Positions 42,001 through 57,000 of a stretch of DNA of 64,000 bases are shown here, piece by piece. The notes beneath the pieces are model-generated. The model was not told where the DNA came from. It saw only the letters and a list, made by a program, of their open reading frames with translations, and searched no databases. This DNA comes from Cheilinus undulatus. Its lineage: Eukaryota > Chordata > Actinopteri > Labriformes > Labridae. The stretch covers positions 20,752,329 to 20,816,328 of the forward strand of contig NC_054877.1 in assembly GCF_018320785.1 (NCBI RefSeq). Reading direction: 5' to 3'. Numbering within the stretch: position 1 is the stretch's first letter; each line of letters starts with the position of its first letter. The position numbers were made by a program, and so were the translations under genes.

Positions 42001-45000
42001 ACTGCTTGTGTCAACAGTAAATCTCCATTGGCAGGGTAGGGGCACAGGACATTGTAACAGGGCTTTTGCACTTTTAGTACGTACTAAAAGCGGGGTTCCT
42101 CCACCGCTGCGTATGCACATATAGCCTAAATGCGCAAATGTGGGGACATTGTCACTTAGATGTACTTGTCAATTGACTAAATTCTCTAAAATTTAAGGTT
42201 TAAGCTGTGAGGTTGATGGTTTGGGATGAAAAGAAATACCAATACAGGCCCAGTTATTTGTACCAGGGCTGAAGGATTTTGAAAATTATCTAATTGTGAT
42301 TATTTTAACTTGCATTCAAATTCAGTATGAAATGTTGTATTGAAGAGAATGATAATTTCCATGCTATTCCCATTTTGTTTCAAAAACACGTTAAAAATAA
42401 GGAAAGTAGTTCCACCTAACACGTCAGTCCTTTCTACAGTGACTCAGGTTATAGAAAGTTTTATGTGACGCTGTTTACTGGCAGCCATTTTATTTCTCTT
42501 TTTTTCTTTTCTTTTTCTCATTATGGTCATGTGTTTGTTTTCTCATTGTTCTTTCGTTGTTTGGTATTGTTCGGTACTTATTTTTTACATACTTTAAAAC
42601 TGAAAATTTAAATAAAATATTTTTAAGAAAGAAAAGAAAAAAGGAACGTAGGACTTTTTTAAAAAATTAGTGCCTGGTGTTAGTTCAGGCAGGGTATGGA
42701 GTCAAGCGCTGCCATATAATTGAGATCTCACGTAAGCCCTTGTCAGCTGATGCCCAGCTAACTCACTCTAAGCATGCTATTGGCTAATCATTCTCATGCT
42801 GCCATATTTAACTGCTCTAGCCATGCTACGCTTTGCTGCTCCCTGTGCAAGCCATTTTTTGCAACCCTACTCCACCCCAGCTCCTCCTTCATTCTACTTC
42901 TGACTTAATTAATGTCATTCTGTTGTCACTGATGTCTGCTCTGCTCTGGGCTTTTTACTGCTTCTCTCCCTGCCTTAGGGCTTCCTTGCCTTGTGTTTCA
43001 CTGAAATTGCTCAGCCATAATTAGTACAACACAGAGAAGTCAATGAAATACATATATCTCTACTTCAGTAGGAACACACAATCTCAGCCACAAGACTTTA
43101 CAAATCACAGAGATGTAAAGGTGCACAAAAATATTAGTCAGTATGATCCTCTAGTAAGAGATACACATACACATAGAGACATGTATGTGCACTTGCACAC
43201 ACCACTGAACACTCGATATCCTCCAGGCTAATGCCTTGTGAAGATAACACACACAAACACACAGTTGGTGTTGAAAGTCAGGGGTCAACAGATTTAGGAA
43301 TGTGTCTGTGTGTTTTGTCAAGATTGTATTCACACGTTGCTACATGTGTATTAAAAGAGAAAATGTGACGCTGTTGTTAAAATGTGTTTGGTCATAAGGG
43401 ACCTGTTGTACTATGTTAGTCTGTTGTTGTGTTAATTGGAAGCCTGGAGGAAATGTGGATACTTTATACTTTGTATATGTGACACTATTATAGAGGGACA
43501 AGGTCAAGAATTTGAGATGGGGTGAGAAGGCAACAGGGGGTTGGGTGTCAAACGGTCCGTACCTGTCACAGCTCAACCCCTGACCTTTTTGACACCCACC
43601 CACCCATCCATAGCCTCCTCACTAAACCTCCTGGCATGACACCCTGGTTTGAAGCCTCAAGGCTGTAGATTCAGGGAGAGGCAGTGGATGAAGCTGCTCA
43701 AGTGTTTTTGCCACAAGCTTGTCAATCTGTTTCATGTCTCTGTACGTCACTGGAATCCTGCTCTGGTGTACTTAGCATGCCGTTGCAATATTTCATTCTC
43801 CCTGCAAACAAAATGTAGGTGCTGGGCATGTTTTAAGAGTATGTGTTTATACTGGCAGGACACAGTGATAGAGACAGGCTTGAATTCAAGGAAAGCTGTG
43901 CCAGGACAGGCCCTGCCCTCCAACAACTCTCAGTCTGTAGAGACAAAGAGGGGATGACTGGCTGCTTAGTGGGACTTAAGTGGAAGAGTTGTAAAACAAA
44001 GTTTGGTGCTCTTGGAGAACAGGAGGAAATAATGTTCAATATAAAAAGAGGAAACCAGGCACTCCGCATGTATAAAATATGGAAGGAAATACTTAAGAGC
44101 CTTTATTATAAAGGGCCAATCATTTAAGTCATTGTTTCAACCATGTTGGTCTTCATCAGGGCTCACAGACGCCTGTTCCATTTATACTGAACCTCAGTTG
44201 TTTCTGACTAGGGATGGAGATAATAATACCCATAACAATTCCCCTTATTGAGCTGAATCCTTATCAGTACCACTCCTAATGTTTGTTGAGAAGACAAAAA
44301 TGGTTATTACCCCTGGGGTTTGAAAAATACAGAACCAAGTTTTATACTGTACATATTGGGGATGGAATTGTAACGATAATAAAATTTCATTTCTTGATAG
44401 TCATGGCTTGAAATCTCATGGTTATCGAGATTATCTTGGTATTGTTATAATTTGCTGTAAATCTACAAAAAGATACAGATTCATCATTACAAATCATTCA
44501 ATCAGGTTTTATAGAAAACCCCCACTATGATTTAGATTAGCTGCATTTGGCTACACATGTTTTGTTTGTGTAGATATTAAAAGTAAATATGAAAACCCTA
44601 TCAAATGTGCATTAACAAACGCACTTTTTAAAAATGTCAGATTGTTTTTACTTTACAGTATTTTTTGATACCATATGCTTTAAATGACAATCATCCATTT
44701 TTACTTTTGATAGGACAGGAAAGTACCAAAGTTACCAACAAAAAACAGATATACAAGTCATATTTTCAATCCAAAGCTCATCTGTCTGAGTCCTTACCAA
44801 TAGGATACCTTGATCTGTGTTTTCCTTTATTTGATGAAAAGACAAAAAACAACAGCCCATTTTAAACTCTGTGTCCTGCGTTGTTGTATACGGCAAGAAG
44901 AGACACATGTTAATCAAGGTTAAATAACTTTTGAACCATAATTCATAGACACTTGCTTGTTAAGCTGTTGTAATGACACTATCCACCCCTACTTAGCTCT

Positions 45001-48000
45001 TAGAGAAGCCTTGAACTTGGGTGACTTTCTGGGGTCTTAAATCCACTGGTATTCCCGATATTGAACATCTTTTTATCCATTTGTAATCAATTTTGATCGT
45101 TGATCATTACTGCCATTAGCTTTATCTTTAGCCCCCATATCTATTTTCCACAATGCTTTGTCACAGGCTGTGGCAACCAATGGCCGGCTGTTCCGTCACC
45201 ACATAATGTTTTGCCAAACAGCACATGTGTAAACACTTTGTAAGTGGAGGAGAGTCTGAGTGACTCATAAAGGACAGAAAGAGACACTGAGAGGCTGTGA
45301 TGTGTCCCTCTGTGTCACTGCAGACAGGAACCGTTTTGAATAATGACTCAGAAGAAGCCAATTACAAAAAGTGCAAGGAATTTTTTTTTGTAAATATGTG
45401 ACTCTTTTAAAGACCTTTTGTCACAGAAGGGTTTTTTTTAATCCTTTTGGTCCCAAAGAGATGGGAAAAGAAGTTTGTGGAGGGAAAAAGCCCTAGTCAT
45501 CAGTGTTTACTGTGTGTAATACATAAAAATCTTTGAGTTTTAATTTCCGTTTAGTTTTTCCTTTTGTCTGTATAGTCCCATAAAATTTTAAAATTCAAGT
45601 GACAACACGCAGCACACATATTCTTAAAGCCCAGGTTGTCCTGGAAAAAGGATGTTTTGAGCTTAACTGTGCACCACAGGGTTGATGTTTTACAAGCTGT
45701 TTCAGGCAGAAAAGTCCAGGCGAGAAAAAATGGTTAAAAATAGAATATGTCTCAGATTAACATTTTTAAGTTCAAAAGTTCATGATTCGATCAGTCATAT
45801 CAATTTTATATTGCTGAAAAACAAAAAACCCATTTCACATCCTTACAACTGTATTCATTTGAGTTTCTAGTCAAAAACGTAATTTTCAATTTCTTGATGC
45901 TAGATTTGAACATATTGTGACCTTTTATATAGTTTACATTTGCGTTAACATTCACTTTCACTGTCTGTTACTGCATCATGATGTAACTGTAGGCAGCTTG
46001 TTAATTGAGCTAATTAACATATATTGTGCCAATTGCAAAACAGATTTTCACATTGGATTCATATTTTTTTTCTTAAAAGGACTTTTGAAATTTGGGAGCT
46101 TTTTCATGTGGCCTACTTTCTGAGCGAATGAGGAGCAATGAGATGATTAAGTGCATATTACTACCAAAGGTGCTACATTTGGTTTAATCTTATTCATGAT
46201 GTATTTTGAGCATATGAAAGTGCTCTTCATGTCTACTTGTTTGTCCATGTCTGACATCGCAGTGTGTGGTGCAGTTGTTAGAGCAGAGGGGATGAACAGA
46301 GATGCCTCCTCCTCTTGACATGTTCTTTACGTCCCAGGTTATCCCCATTCACCTCAGTAAACAAACCTAGTTAACATGCTGTGAGGGCATTTTTTAATGC
46401 GATATTAGATTGTTGTTAATAATAATGGGTTTCATGATAATAAAGATATATATGGTGTGTGGGGAAATTTATTATGGTTATCATTAATACTGATAGCCAT
46501 TTCATCTCTAACCCAGGGTTCGATCTCATCCCTATTTCTGTCTGCACTAGCTTTGTTTTTGGAGCATTCTTCTCTGCTAGGGCTGTCAAAATTAATTGCA
46601 GAAATTGTGATTAACTAGGGTCTACTACTAAAGCACATATTTTTGAAATCAGGATTAATCACATGATATATTGACCCTTAAAACATACTTTGGTCAATCC
46701 ACTGAAGCGTCTCCCTGCAGCCAGTGATTAAAGATAAGCACACCACTTCTACTTAATGACTCACTTTACTTTAATACTTGCAGACAGCTCAGTGGACAAG
46801 TCAAAACTTATCATCACCCTGTGTTATCAAATATTAACCTTTTGGTTGTCCTGTTGTCCTCTTATCTTCTTTTCAATCTATCACAAGTTTCTTTTTCCAT
46901 GGTAAAGTTAATGTTAAATCTTGGGTCTGGCTATAAAAGTAGGCCTGTATCCATACAGGAAGTTAAGGCCAGCTCAGACTACACGAATTCAGCCAGATTT
47001 AAGCCCGACTGTGACATTGCAGCTTGTCGTCAAAACTGGGGCCTGATTTTGAGAGTCGGGAACGACAAACCGTCTTGTAGTGCGACATAATTAACGACGC
47101 GTCCAAGACTCCTTACGATTCCTCACGACCATGATTCAACAAGACTAGCATGTCAGAATTTTTCGTACATCGTCGTATAGTTTGACACCCTGACCTGACG
47201 TCAATGACGTGAATCCTGATGTCTAACAACAGGAGAACATTTGCTCCTTATCTTTGCATCATCATTCACAAGATTTACCACTTTTATCACCTTTTATTTC
47301 CTAAAACTATGTGAATTTTGGTTTTTTCACATTGTCACATGCATACCTTAGGTTCTATCTGAAGGAGAGCCGGTCCATATTGTCCTCCCCTCGATACATC
47401 CATACTTATTATCCATAATTCAATCTGTCATTGCTTCTTATTTTCCTTTTTTGAGCAAAAGACCACTATAATCACAAGGAGCGCTCCTGTTGTAGAGTGA
47501 TTGACACTCTTTGGCCCGCCCCCGGACAACCTGTGAACTTGCACTCAGTCGCGGAGACGGTGGTGACGTCAGCATACACTGAGTGGTCTGGATCACTCTT
47601 GTAGTGTGGCCAGGCTGTCGGCCAAGATGTGACAAGATTTTGGTCGCATAGTCTGACATGGTGCCATCGTGAACAACCAAAAAAATCGTGTAGTCTGAGC
47701 CAGCCTTTAGTAACCCTTAATGTAAGACAGTTGATAAATTAAAAAAATGACACAACAGTTTTAAATGCAAAACAGTGGAATTAAAAAAAAGCAAAAGGGA
47801 TGTGATTAATCATGATTGACTGCAATTCTGAGATTAATCGCAATTTAAAAAATGTTTCTTTTGACAGCCCTATTCTCAACATCACTCAATTACTGCATTA
47901 AGTTAAAGCTGGAAACACCAGTGATTAATGTTGCTATATATGAGCTTCAGTGGTATTTATTTGGTTTTATTTGTTTTCGGGGGTCTAACACAACCATGTC

Positions 48001-51000
48001 TTCTGCAAAAAGCAAAAAAAAAAAATTCTTGTGCTCTTAAGATGCATCATAAAGTCTGCTCCTGACCTTCAAGGCCATCCATAACCTTGCCCCTCCATAC
48101 CTTTCTGGCCTCCTTCACATCAGCACCCCCTCTCGCACTCTCAGGTCTTCCTCCTCTCTCCACCTCACCGTTCCACCAGCCCGTTTGACCATCATGGGCT
48201 CCAGAGCCTTCAGTCGCTCTGCTCGCAGACTTTGGAACTCCCTCTCTCCAGACATCCGTAATATTAACTCTCCCTCCATTTTTAAATCCCATCTCAAAAC
48301 CCATCTTTTTAAATTGGCATATTCTGTCTGACTGATTTCTTTCAGCCTACCTACACTGTTTCACACATTTTTTTTAACTTATTAATAACTTGTGTAACTG
48401 AATATTTTGTAGACTAATTTTATTTCTCTTGTTTTAACCTTTTCTTGTAAGGTGACCTTGAGTGCTTTGAAAGGTGCCTATAAATAAAATGCATTATTAT
48501 TATTATTATTATGATAAAATTTGAGTTACTGATTTAAGAATTAGGATAAATAAAGCTAATTAAACAACACCAAAGGGCTTCAAGCCAGCTCTACAATCCT
48601 CTAATTTCCTATTCTTCCAGAAGTAGAATCAAACAATGTTTGGCTGATAATTGTTGAGCACTGGGAGAATCCCTCATAGTCACCATCTTTGTCTGTCACC
48701 ATGACAAGTGTAGGAGGAGATTTTCACTGCTGCGTGTCGCTGTCAGCGACAGGTTCCTGAAAGTAGTGGCATGCTCTGCGTCGAGGGCATTAGGAGGGAA
48801 GAGGAATGTGACGCTATGTTTGGAATCTGAGATGGGTCTGCATGCCAGCCAGCACGTCTCTAACCACCCCTACCTCCCCCTCTACCATCTCTTTCTCTCT
48901 TCCCCTGGCCCTCCCTTAACGTCACGGCTGCCCGTGTGAACTGAACTTCCTCATGGTCCTCAGCAGAAACAGATTATTGATGGAAGGCCACTCTTTTTTT
49001 AGCAGGATGACGGCCCACGGCTTGTTTGCTTGGCGTCCACTTTGTTTTTTTTTGCACATCCTGTTGCATGTGGGTGGAATTGGCTTCTGATTAATTTCAA
49101 GACACACCCCATTCAAGCGTAGCAAGAGTTTTTAAGAGCCATTTTATGAACTTCCAGACTGTTTTGCCCCCTGGTGATCAAAGGCAACTCAAAAGGTGTT
49201 TTTTTGCCTAATTTCATCTCATGGGATAGTATGTTTTTAGTGATTTTAACAGTTTACAGGGAACAAGTTCAGACAGATTGCCCTGCTGACCTTTCTCACC
49301 ATCCATCAACTTAAGAATGGCTTGAACTTGAGGCTACTGGTTTTCATTTCTTGTGAGCAGAAATCCATCAAGATAAAGTGTATCCTTTTTGACACACTCC
49401 ATTACTCCACAGCAGAGTCTTTGCTTGTGTTTTCTACTGCTTTGATTCGAATGTTAGCTTAGCTCCCCGCCTCACTCAAGGAGAGATAGCATGCTGACTG
49501 TTTCGATTGCTGGCAGGGGTTTTCATCAAGGTGCTGAAGGATGCTAGACGAGTGTGGGCCTGCCTTCATCCCTGTCAAAGGGAACACAGTCTATAGAGAT
49601 GTTTTTCATTTACATAGCATGCAGTATTTTTGGTTAAGTTTTTTGTTCATTCTATCCCACAGGAAAGTTTAGCAAAAATTCCTACAGTATCCTGTTTTGT
49701 AAAATTTTCAGTATCTCTTTGAAATACCAGCACACAGACCTGTGTTGTAGCCTCATAAAAACATGCCAAAGGTGCGGTGATTAGGTGAAGGTGAGGCTTT
49801 TATTGATAATGCAGGTGTCACGTGCACATTAGTGTCCCAGGGTTTAAATTTCAACGACACAGACTCCATACCAGACCATAACAAAGAGAGCTATGACTGT
49901 CATGATTTACCTTTCCATTGTACAATGGTCAATCAGGCTGAAGTCACCCGCTTTCAAGCCTTGATGAGGATGTTGTTGATCTGCAAAGGAAACATGCTGC
50001 ACTAAGCCTGACAGAAAGCTCAGTGTTAGCAGAAACAATCATTGGCATCCTCTCCTGCCCTTGTATGGGCTGTATGTTGTGATGATAGCAGGAGATAGAG
50101 AGCTCTGAGAACAGACGTGGATCATGAGGGCTTAGCTGATGTCTTTATAGCAACCGGGCTACACCACATTTATTGACTCTATGCTGACAAATGTTGGTGA
50201 ATTGTGAGTATTTTACTTGAATGGCCACGGAGAAGTGAAACTGCAAGAATAGAAACTCAGAGCAGAAAGCATTGACCTGGATTCAGTCCAGTGAGTAGAT
50301 TCACAGAAAAGTAGGGGTGTGGATCTCTCCTTCTCAAGACGATTCAATTCACAGACTATGATTCATTAAAATACAAAACAATTCGGTTCTGTCCGATTCG
50401 ATCTGGTACAACCTTATAATAGAATTAAATTTTAAAAAAAGTTTGCTTTTACAAAAATTAGCAAAAAAGAGGAAAACAAGGTAATTTCATAATAATCTAA
50501 GTTTATTTGATCTTATTTATAAAACGGACTAAATACGAGGCCTCCTGTGCTAAAAACCTGAAATTATGTTTTAGAAAATTTTCATCACACCCAGGTGCCC
50601 AGATGTCTTACTTTGACATTAAATTGAGAGATAAATATTAAAGTGAGTTTTTACTGGTACATGTTTGTCCTTCTGTACTTATAACCTCCTTAGCATTATT
50701 AATCCCAATAACAGTACAAAATAAATATCAAATTTTCCAAAGAAGCACAAATTAAAATGAACTAAAAGTCACAAGGAGATTTTTATAGACAATATCAGTG
50801 GGCTAAGATGTATTGATTATAACACCAAATCAATCGCTCCTAAAAACACGTTACGGTTGTAAACCCCGTGAATAAAGGGGCTGTTGTTACAGTGGTAACT
50901 GAAGACCTCTCTGAGTTTTAACTCAGAAAGTGTTAATGGTCATGTCTGTTTGTACTGCGTTTAGCGTTAGCATCTTAGCTAAACTCTAGCTCCACCTTCT

Positions 51001-54000
51001 CAACAGGTGAGATTTATGAGCTGCCATAGTACTTAATCACTTTTCTCCAAAGCATACAGAAAGGCAGACATTTCGAAAGTTAGCCTTCCTTCAGATAAAG
51101 TCCACGACTTTTTCCTGAGGTGCAGAACTAAAAGACATTTAGGTGACGACCAGTGAAACACATCCAGCTACCTGGTGAGTGCCTACGGCAAACAGAACTC
51201 TTGTTTAAAGGTAAAAGGTCATGCGAGATAACAGACGCTGAGCCAGAGCATGGCGGAACGAGCTCTGAGAACAAGCAGGAGTACCTCAGTGAATCGATCT
51301 CTAACGTTAAAAGTGGTCCAAAGACTGGTTCATGACACATTTTTACCGATCCAGGGCTCTGCGGACCGATACACTTGGACCGCTGACGTCACAGACCACT
51401 ACACAAAAGTAATTTACCTCCGCCAAGGAGTTTATAGTATCGGCAGGGTTCGTTAGTTTGTTTGTTAGTTAGTTGGTTTGTTTGTTTGTTAGCAACATAA
51501 CTCAAAAAGTTATGGATGGATTTTGATGAAATTTTCAGGAAGGAAATGTCAGAAATGGCACAAGGAAGAACTAAAAAGATTTTGGGAGTGATCACCGTCT
51601 GGATCCAGGATTTTTTTTTTTTTTTTTTTTTTATTAAGATTTATTTTTGGCCTTTTTGCCTTTATTTGATAGGACATTGGATAGAGTCGGAAATAGGGAA
51701 GTGAGCGGGGAGAGACATGCAGGAAATAGTGCCACGGGCCGGATTTGAACCCAGATTGCCCACATACATGGTGCGCACCTTAACCACTCCACCACTGGTG
51801 CGCCCTGGATCCAGGAATTTTTTAAAGGATTCTTTACTGTTGGGGGAGACTGAGCTGCCTTGTTGGAGGTCTGCGCTCTCCAAGTGCTTTTCTAGTTTCT
51901 TCTGTGGTGATCTTTTGCATGGATACAACCAATCTCTTTGTTGGGCACACGCTCACACAAGAATGGAAATAAGAATATTTCAGAGTGGCCAATCCTTAAC
52001 TGAAAGTACAAAAAGAGTACAGGTTTATCCATTATGCCAAAAGAGTGCTTTTTATTCATCATTTTCTTTTTGTTATCTGGTTTTCAGCTCTTCCATGTGG
52101 CATACGTTCTCATCAAGTTTGCTAATTCACCTCGCCCTGACCTCTGGGTGCTGGAGCGCTCTATAGATAACGGGAGGACCTTCACACCCTGGCAGTATTT
52201 TGCACGTAAGTTCCCATATGAATTTTAAGTGTTGAAGTCTTTATTGTATTTTGAATAACGACACAGTGCTATGTTTGCACTTTTTAAAATTTTGACCAGA
52301 TGTTTCCAGACATCTCAAATTGAAAACTTAAGGACATGCTTAGCTTAACATTGCTGCATGAGAATTAAAGTCAATGAACAGGGGGGGGGGGGGGGGCATT
52401 TTCTAGGCTGATATACAGTGCATTTAGAAAGTATTCAGAGCCCCTTCACTTTTTTTTGCATTTTTCTTATGCTATAGCCTGATGCTACAGTAAAAAAAGA
52501 AAATCATTTTTATTTCCATTAATCTAGTTTAATCCCCATCATGACGAAGTCAAACAGAATTTTAGAAATTTTACAAATTTATTAGAAAGAAAAAAAAAAC
52601 TGAAATAACATACTGGCATTAGTATTTACAACCTTTACAAAAACACTTGAAAAAAAGACTAAGTTAAAACCTAGTATATGGCTGACCGCAACTATCTGGG
52701 ATGCCTGTTGAAATGCCTGACTGAAATGTGTGTTCTGGCAGAGTGAATTTGTCATGATTGTTAGTCGTTTATTATTTTTAGCCAAAGTTATAGTAAGTGG
52801 TTACTGAAATGTAAAAAGCTACATGTTGCCCTGTCTCTCTCTGTCTGGCTTCTTCTGTGTGTGTGGAGATGAACCCTGAGCAGCGTCATTTGCCCTCCCT
52901 TCCTGCTTTTCTTCACTGCATCTGAATGGTTAAACACAGACACGTATCTACTCAGCTGATGCTCTTTGTATTCTTTGCTATTACTGCGCAAATGGAAGAC
53001 AACGCTACAACAAAAGAGAAAAAAACTTCTCCTCTGCACAAGACAAGCTGTCGGTGTGGCTCTGTGCTCTGGTTTCAGCAAGAACAGCGGTCCAGGTTGG
53101 AGTAAACTGCAGCTGTCCTATTGCAACACCCAAGCTAAAAGCTAACGGTGGACTACACTAGACAAGTCCTGCGCCATGGAAGAAAGACCAGGAGTGGAGA
53201 GAGAACTTTTTTTTTCTGTCACAGAAAGCTTTCAGTGTTGCTCTCTGCACTTGTTTGGATTTAGACACGTAGTCTGGTTCAGACAAAAGTGCCGCTGCAG
53301 CTCAGTCCCGGCTAATGACTCCACTAGCAGGCCTGCTAGAGTCATTAGTTGTATACAACAGCTAACCCTGTCCAAACTGATGTTTGTAACATAAATGAAT
53401 AAATCCTCCTGTTCTCTCAAACCCACAGTGATGGTAACTTAATAAGAACGTAACATTAAGGTTAAATGATTAAAAGTAAGCCTGTTCCCTAAACATTTCT
53501 TTGGTCTCACAGTATGTAAAAGTTCATGCAGTTGGACTGTTCCTGACTGTAACAGTTCTCTCCTCATCTCTCTAAATACATTGCTGTCTGTCCTCTACGG
53601 GAGGAATTATAAAGCTAACTGGTACTTGGATGTAACATCGTAAATATTTCAGGGTTTGGTAAAAGTTTGAGTCCATTTAACTGGAGTTTGAAGCCTTCGA
53701 GGGGTGAGTAGGTCTTTAAGTTAAGTCTGAAGTCACAGACGTGTGCCTTATGAACAGACACACCTCACTCTCTCTGCAACTCCTCAGGAGAAGTAAAATA
53801 ACTCGTAGTTAGTAGTACTGCCCCGTGTTTAGCTATGTGATGTTTGCAGGTGTTTCGTGTAGCTGCTCTGATATGCTGTTAATGTTTGACAGGGGGCAGA
53901 TGAGTGTTTGTGAAGTGAGGCTCGAGTTGTGCTACACTTTAGTGATCCCTGGAACATATTCCCAAGATATACGTTCCTTTTTCTAAAAAAAACCCCAGCA

Positions 54001-57000
54001 TTTTAGTCCAATTCAGTCAATTTCCGTGATTTCTACGTTAAATATTAGATTCCGTTTTTATTGGCCAATTACGCAATTACGCTAACACAGAAATCATAGG
54101 GCCCTTCATACAGTTCAAAGGAACTGCCTGCAGAACTCAACAGGATTGTTGCAAGGTACGGATCAGGGGAAGGCTACAAAAAATGTCTGCTGCTCTGAAG
54201 TTTTGTTTTGAGTTTGCAAAGAACTCCATGTGAAAGCCAAGTGGGCTTTCATGTGTTTTTCACTGAGGAGGCTTCTGTCATGCCACTCTGCCATAAGGCC
54301 CAGATTGGTGTAGGGCTGGAGTGATGGTTGTCCTTCTTTTACTTTGTTCCATATCCATCCATGATCTCTGGAGCTCAGTCAGAGTGACCATCGGATTCTT
54401 GGTCACCTCTCTTAATAAGGCTCTATTCCCCCTGATTGCTCAGTCTGGTCAGGTAAGTCCTGGTGTGCCAGACTTCTTCCATTTGAGAGTTATGGAGGCC
54501 ACTGTGTTCTTGGGAACCTTCAGTGCAGCAGAAATTTGTCTGTAGCTTTCCCTATATCTTTGCCTTGTAACAATCCTGTCTCTGAGTTCTGCAGGCAGTT
54601 CCTGAAAAAAATGAAGGGGATCTGAGTACTTTCTGATTGCACTGTATGTAATGCACTACATCTTTGCATGCCACAAATCACTTATTTAGGGATGTCGCCC
54701 TCAAGTTTAGGATAATACAGCTTAGCTAGTTGCCAAATCTTAAATTCCAGGGATTTGCACATTCTTGACACAGACTTTTTCTATTTTTTGATTGTAAAGA
54801 AAGAGACTTGAGGCTGCTTTAGTCTGGTAATTGTCAGAACTGTAGGGGAACATCAGGATTCATGGTCATAGTTTTATACAACATTGCCACTTTAGTCCAA
54901 AAGCCCCCCTTTGGTTTCTCTCTGAAATAAGCATAGAAGTCACTTGCTCTGCTTTGTCACCATCATGGTTTGATGTTTAACAAAAAATGTTTTCCAAAGG
55001 ATAGTTAAGGTCAGTGAGGCTCAGTAGTAATTTGCATATGGTTCAGGAAAGTAATACTATTAATTACCATTAAAACTAGCAATAATGGCCCTAAATTAAC
55101 CATACAGGATTTTATGTTATCATTGGAAACTTTGAAATAATAACAAAAACATTTCCAGCATGGTATGGGATGAAGATTTTGCAGCATCCACATAAAATCT
55201 GCCAGAAAATACTTGATTATACTGGCAGGTGTTTAGTGCAAAAACATAATGGGCCCAACCCCTCACTAAACTTGTAAATGCCACAAAAATGCAGCTTTTA
55301 TTTTATTATTATCCAATTTGAGCCTTTTTGAAGCCAGATATGGCTTGTGATATATAAAAAATGTGCAGTTGTAATTAATGACATTAACACAGACCCTCTC
55401 AGCCATGCCAGAGATACTGCATGTAGAGTGCCAGAGCCTGTGAACTGACACTGCTGAATGAAAAGCAGCCATCTTTGATTCTAATTACACCTGTGTTTTT
55501 TCCTGCTGTGACGGATCCAAATATTTGCTTTGAGAAAGACCCACTGGGTGCTCTTTTGTGAAAGAGGAAATCAAAACTTAACAACACAGCTTTCCAACTT
55601 TAAATTTATACCAGGATAATTATGAGGTTTTACATTTTTGGAGTGTGTGTGGGTGTGTGTGTGCGTGTGTGTGTAGGTTTGGGGTATCCAAACCCTAAAG
55701 TAGCAGGCGGTGGCATTCCTCACAACACCATCAGTCCTTAAAGCTGGACATGAGGATCAGTTTTCCTCCACAAGCACCTTGTCATTACGTTAAGACATAC
55801 AAGCTGATGTACTATGAAATATAAAAGATTTTAGTACATTTACTCTGTATTGATTTACCTTTCCACTTTTCTTTTACAAATCCTGAAAGCATTCTAATTC
55901 ATTCCAACAAATGGGAAAAATCCTCACCTTCAAATTGCACAAAAAGAGTTAAAACTCTAGATGATGCAGGACCATATATTTTATAATACACCATATACAC
56001 CATACACCATATACATTTACACTATAAAATATACACCATAAAAATTACAGTTATTTATTTCTATAAATACACATATACATAGATATATAAATGTAGACAC
56101 CCGCATATATTTATATATATATATATATATACACATATATATATATATATATACATACCCGCATACACATACAAATTTATATATATATATATATATGTTA
56201 AATTAAAAAAAAAAAGGAATATACCGCCTTGCTCATAGTAGTGCAATATATCACAAAATAGATATCGGCACTCCTGTATCACAATATGTATCATATTGAT
56301 TGACAGATTCTTGCCAATACTCACCCCTATTGTAATTACTAGTTTGTAATGACACACCATTCCCAAACTGCCTGAACGACTTACTTGGAAACATACTCTT
56401 GACCTGATGATTCCGAAGAATCTGATTTATGATGTATAATATCCTGGGGGCACCTGAGTTCACAGACTTACTGCACTCAGCTGTGTCATCAGGCTGATAA
56501 GCTTATAGTTTGTCTTTGCAATCGTTTTTACTTGATCCAAGTTCATGTTTTTTCAGGATTACTCAAGTCATTACTTTATAGTGCCTGTGAAGGCTTTTTG
56601 CTTCCTCTTGCACAAGCTCTATAATCAAGTATTTCCTCATAGTTTGCATATTACGCCTGATTTATTTTCAAATTAGATAGATTGATAGATCAGTAAAGCA
56701 ACTTTATGTTCATGATTGTTTAAAACAACAGCTACCATTGTTTCAATTTCTAGTTATCAATGTGTTATACAGTACTGACAAGTAAAAGTGTAGCTCAGCC
56801 AAAGCATCCTTGTGATATCACCACCATTGCTCTAATACATAAAATGACTATAAAATAAGGCAGACATTAAAAATACCTTCAGTTTTTCTTTTCTCTCTTT
56901 TTTATTTTGGTAGATTCAAAGCGTGAGTGTATTGAAAGGTTTGGTAAGCAGCCCAACATTCGTATATACAGTGATGATGACCAGCTCTGCACAACAGATT

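Noticed and set aside
43165-43320. CA-rich tract and alternating open frames, considered as a CRISPR-like array
   Set aside because: The repeats are simple dinucleotide and short imperfect units without spacers. The genome is eukaryotic.
56061-56366. 101-codon frame rich in Tyr/Ile
   Set aside because: Translation of a TA microsatellite.
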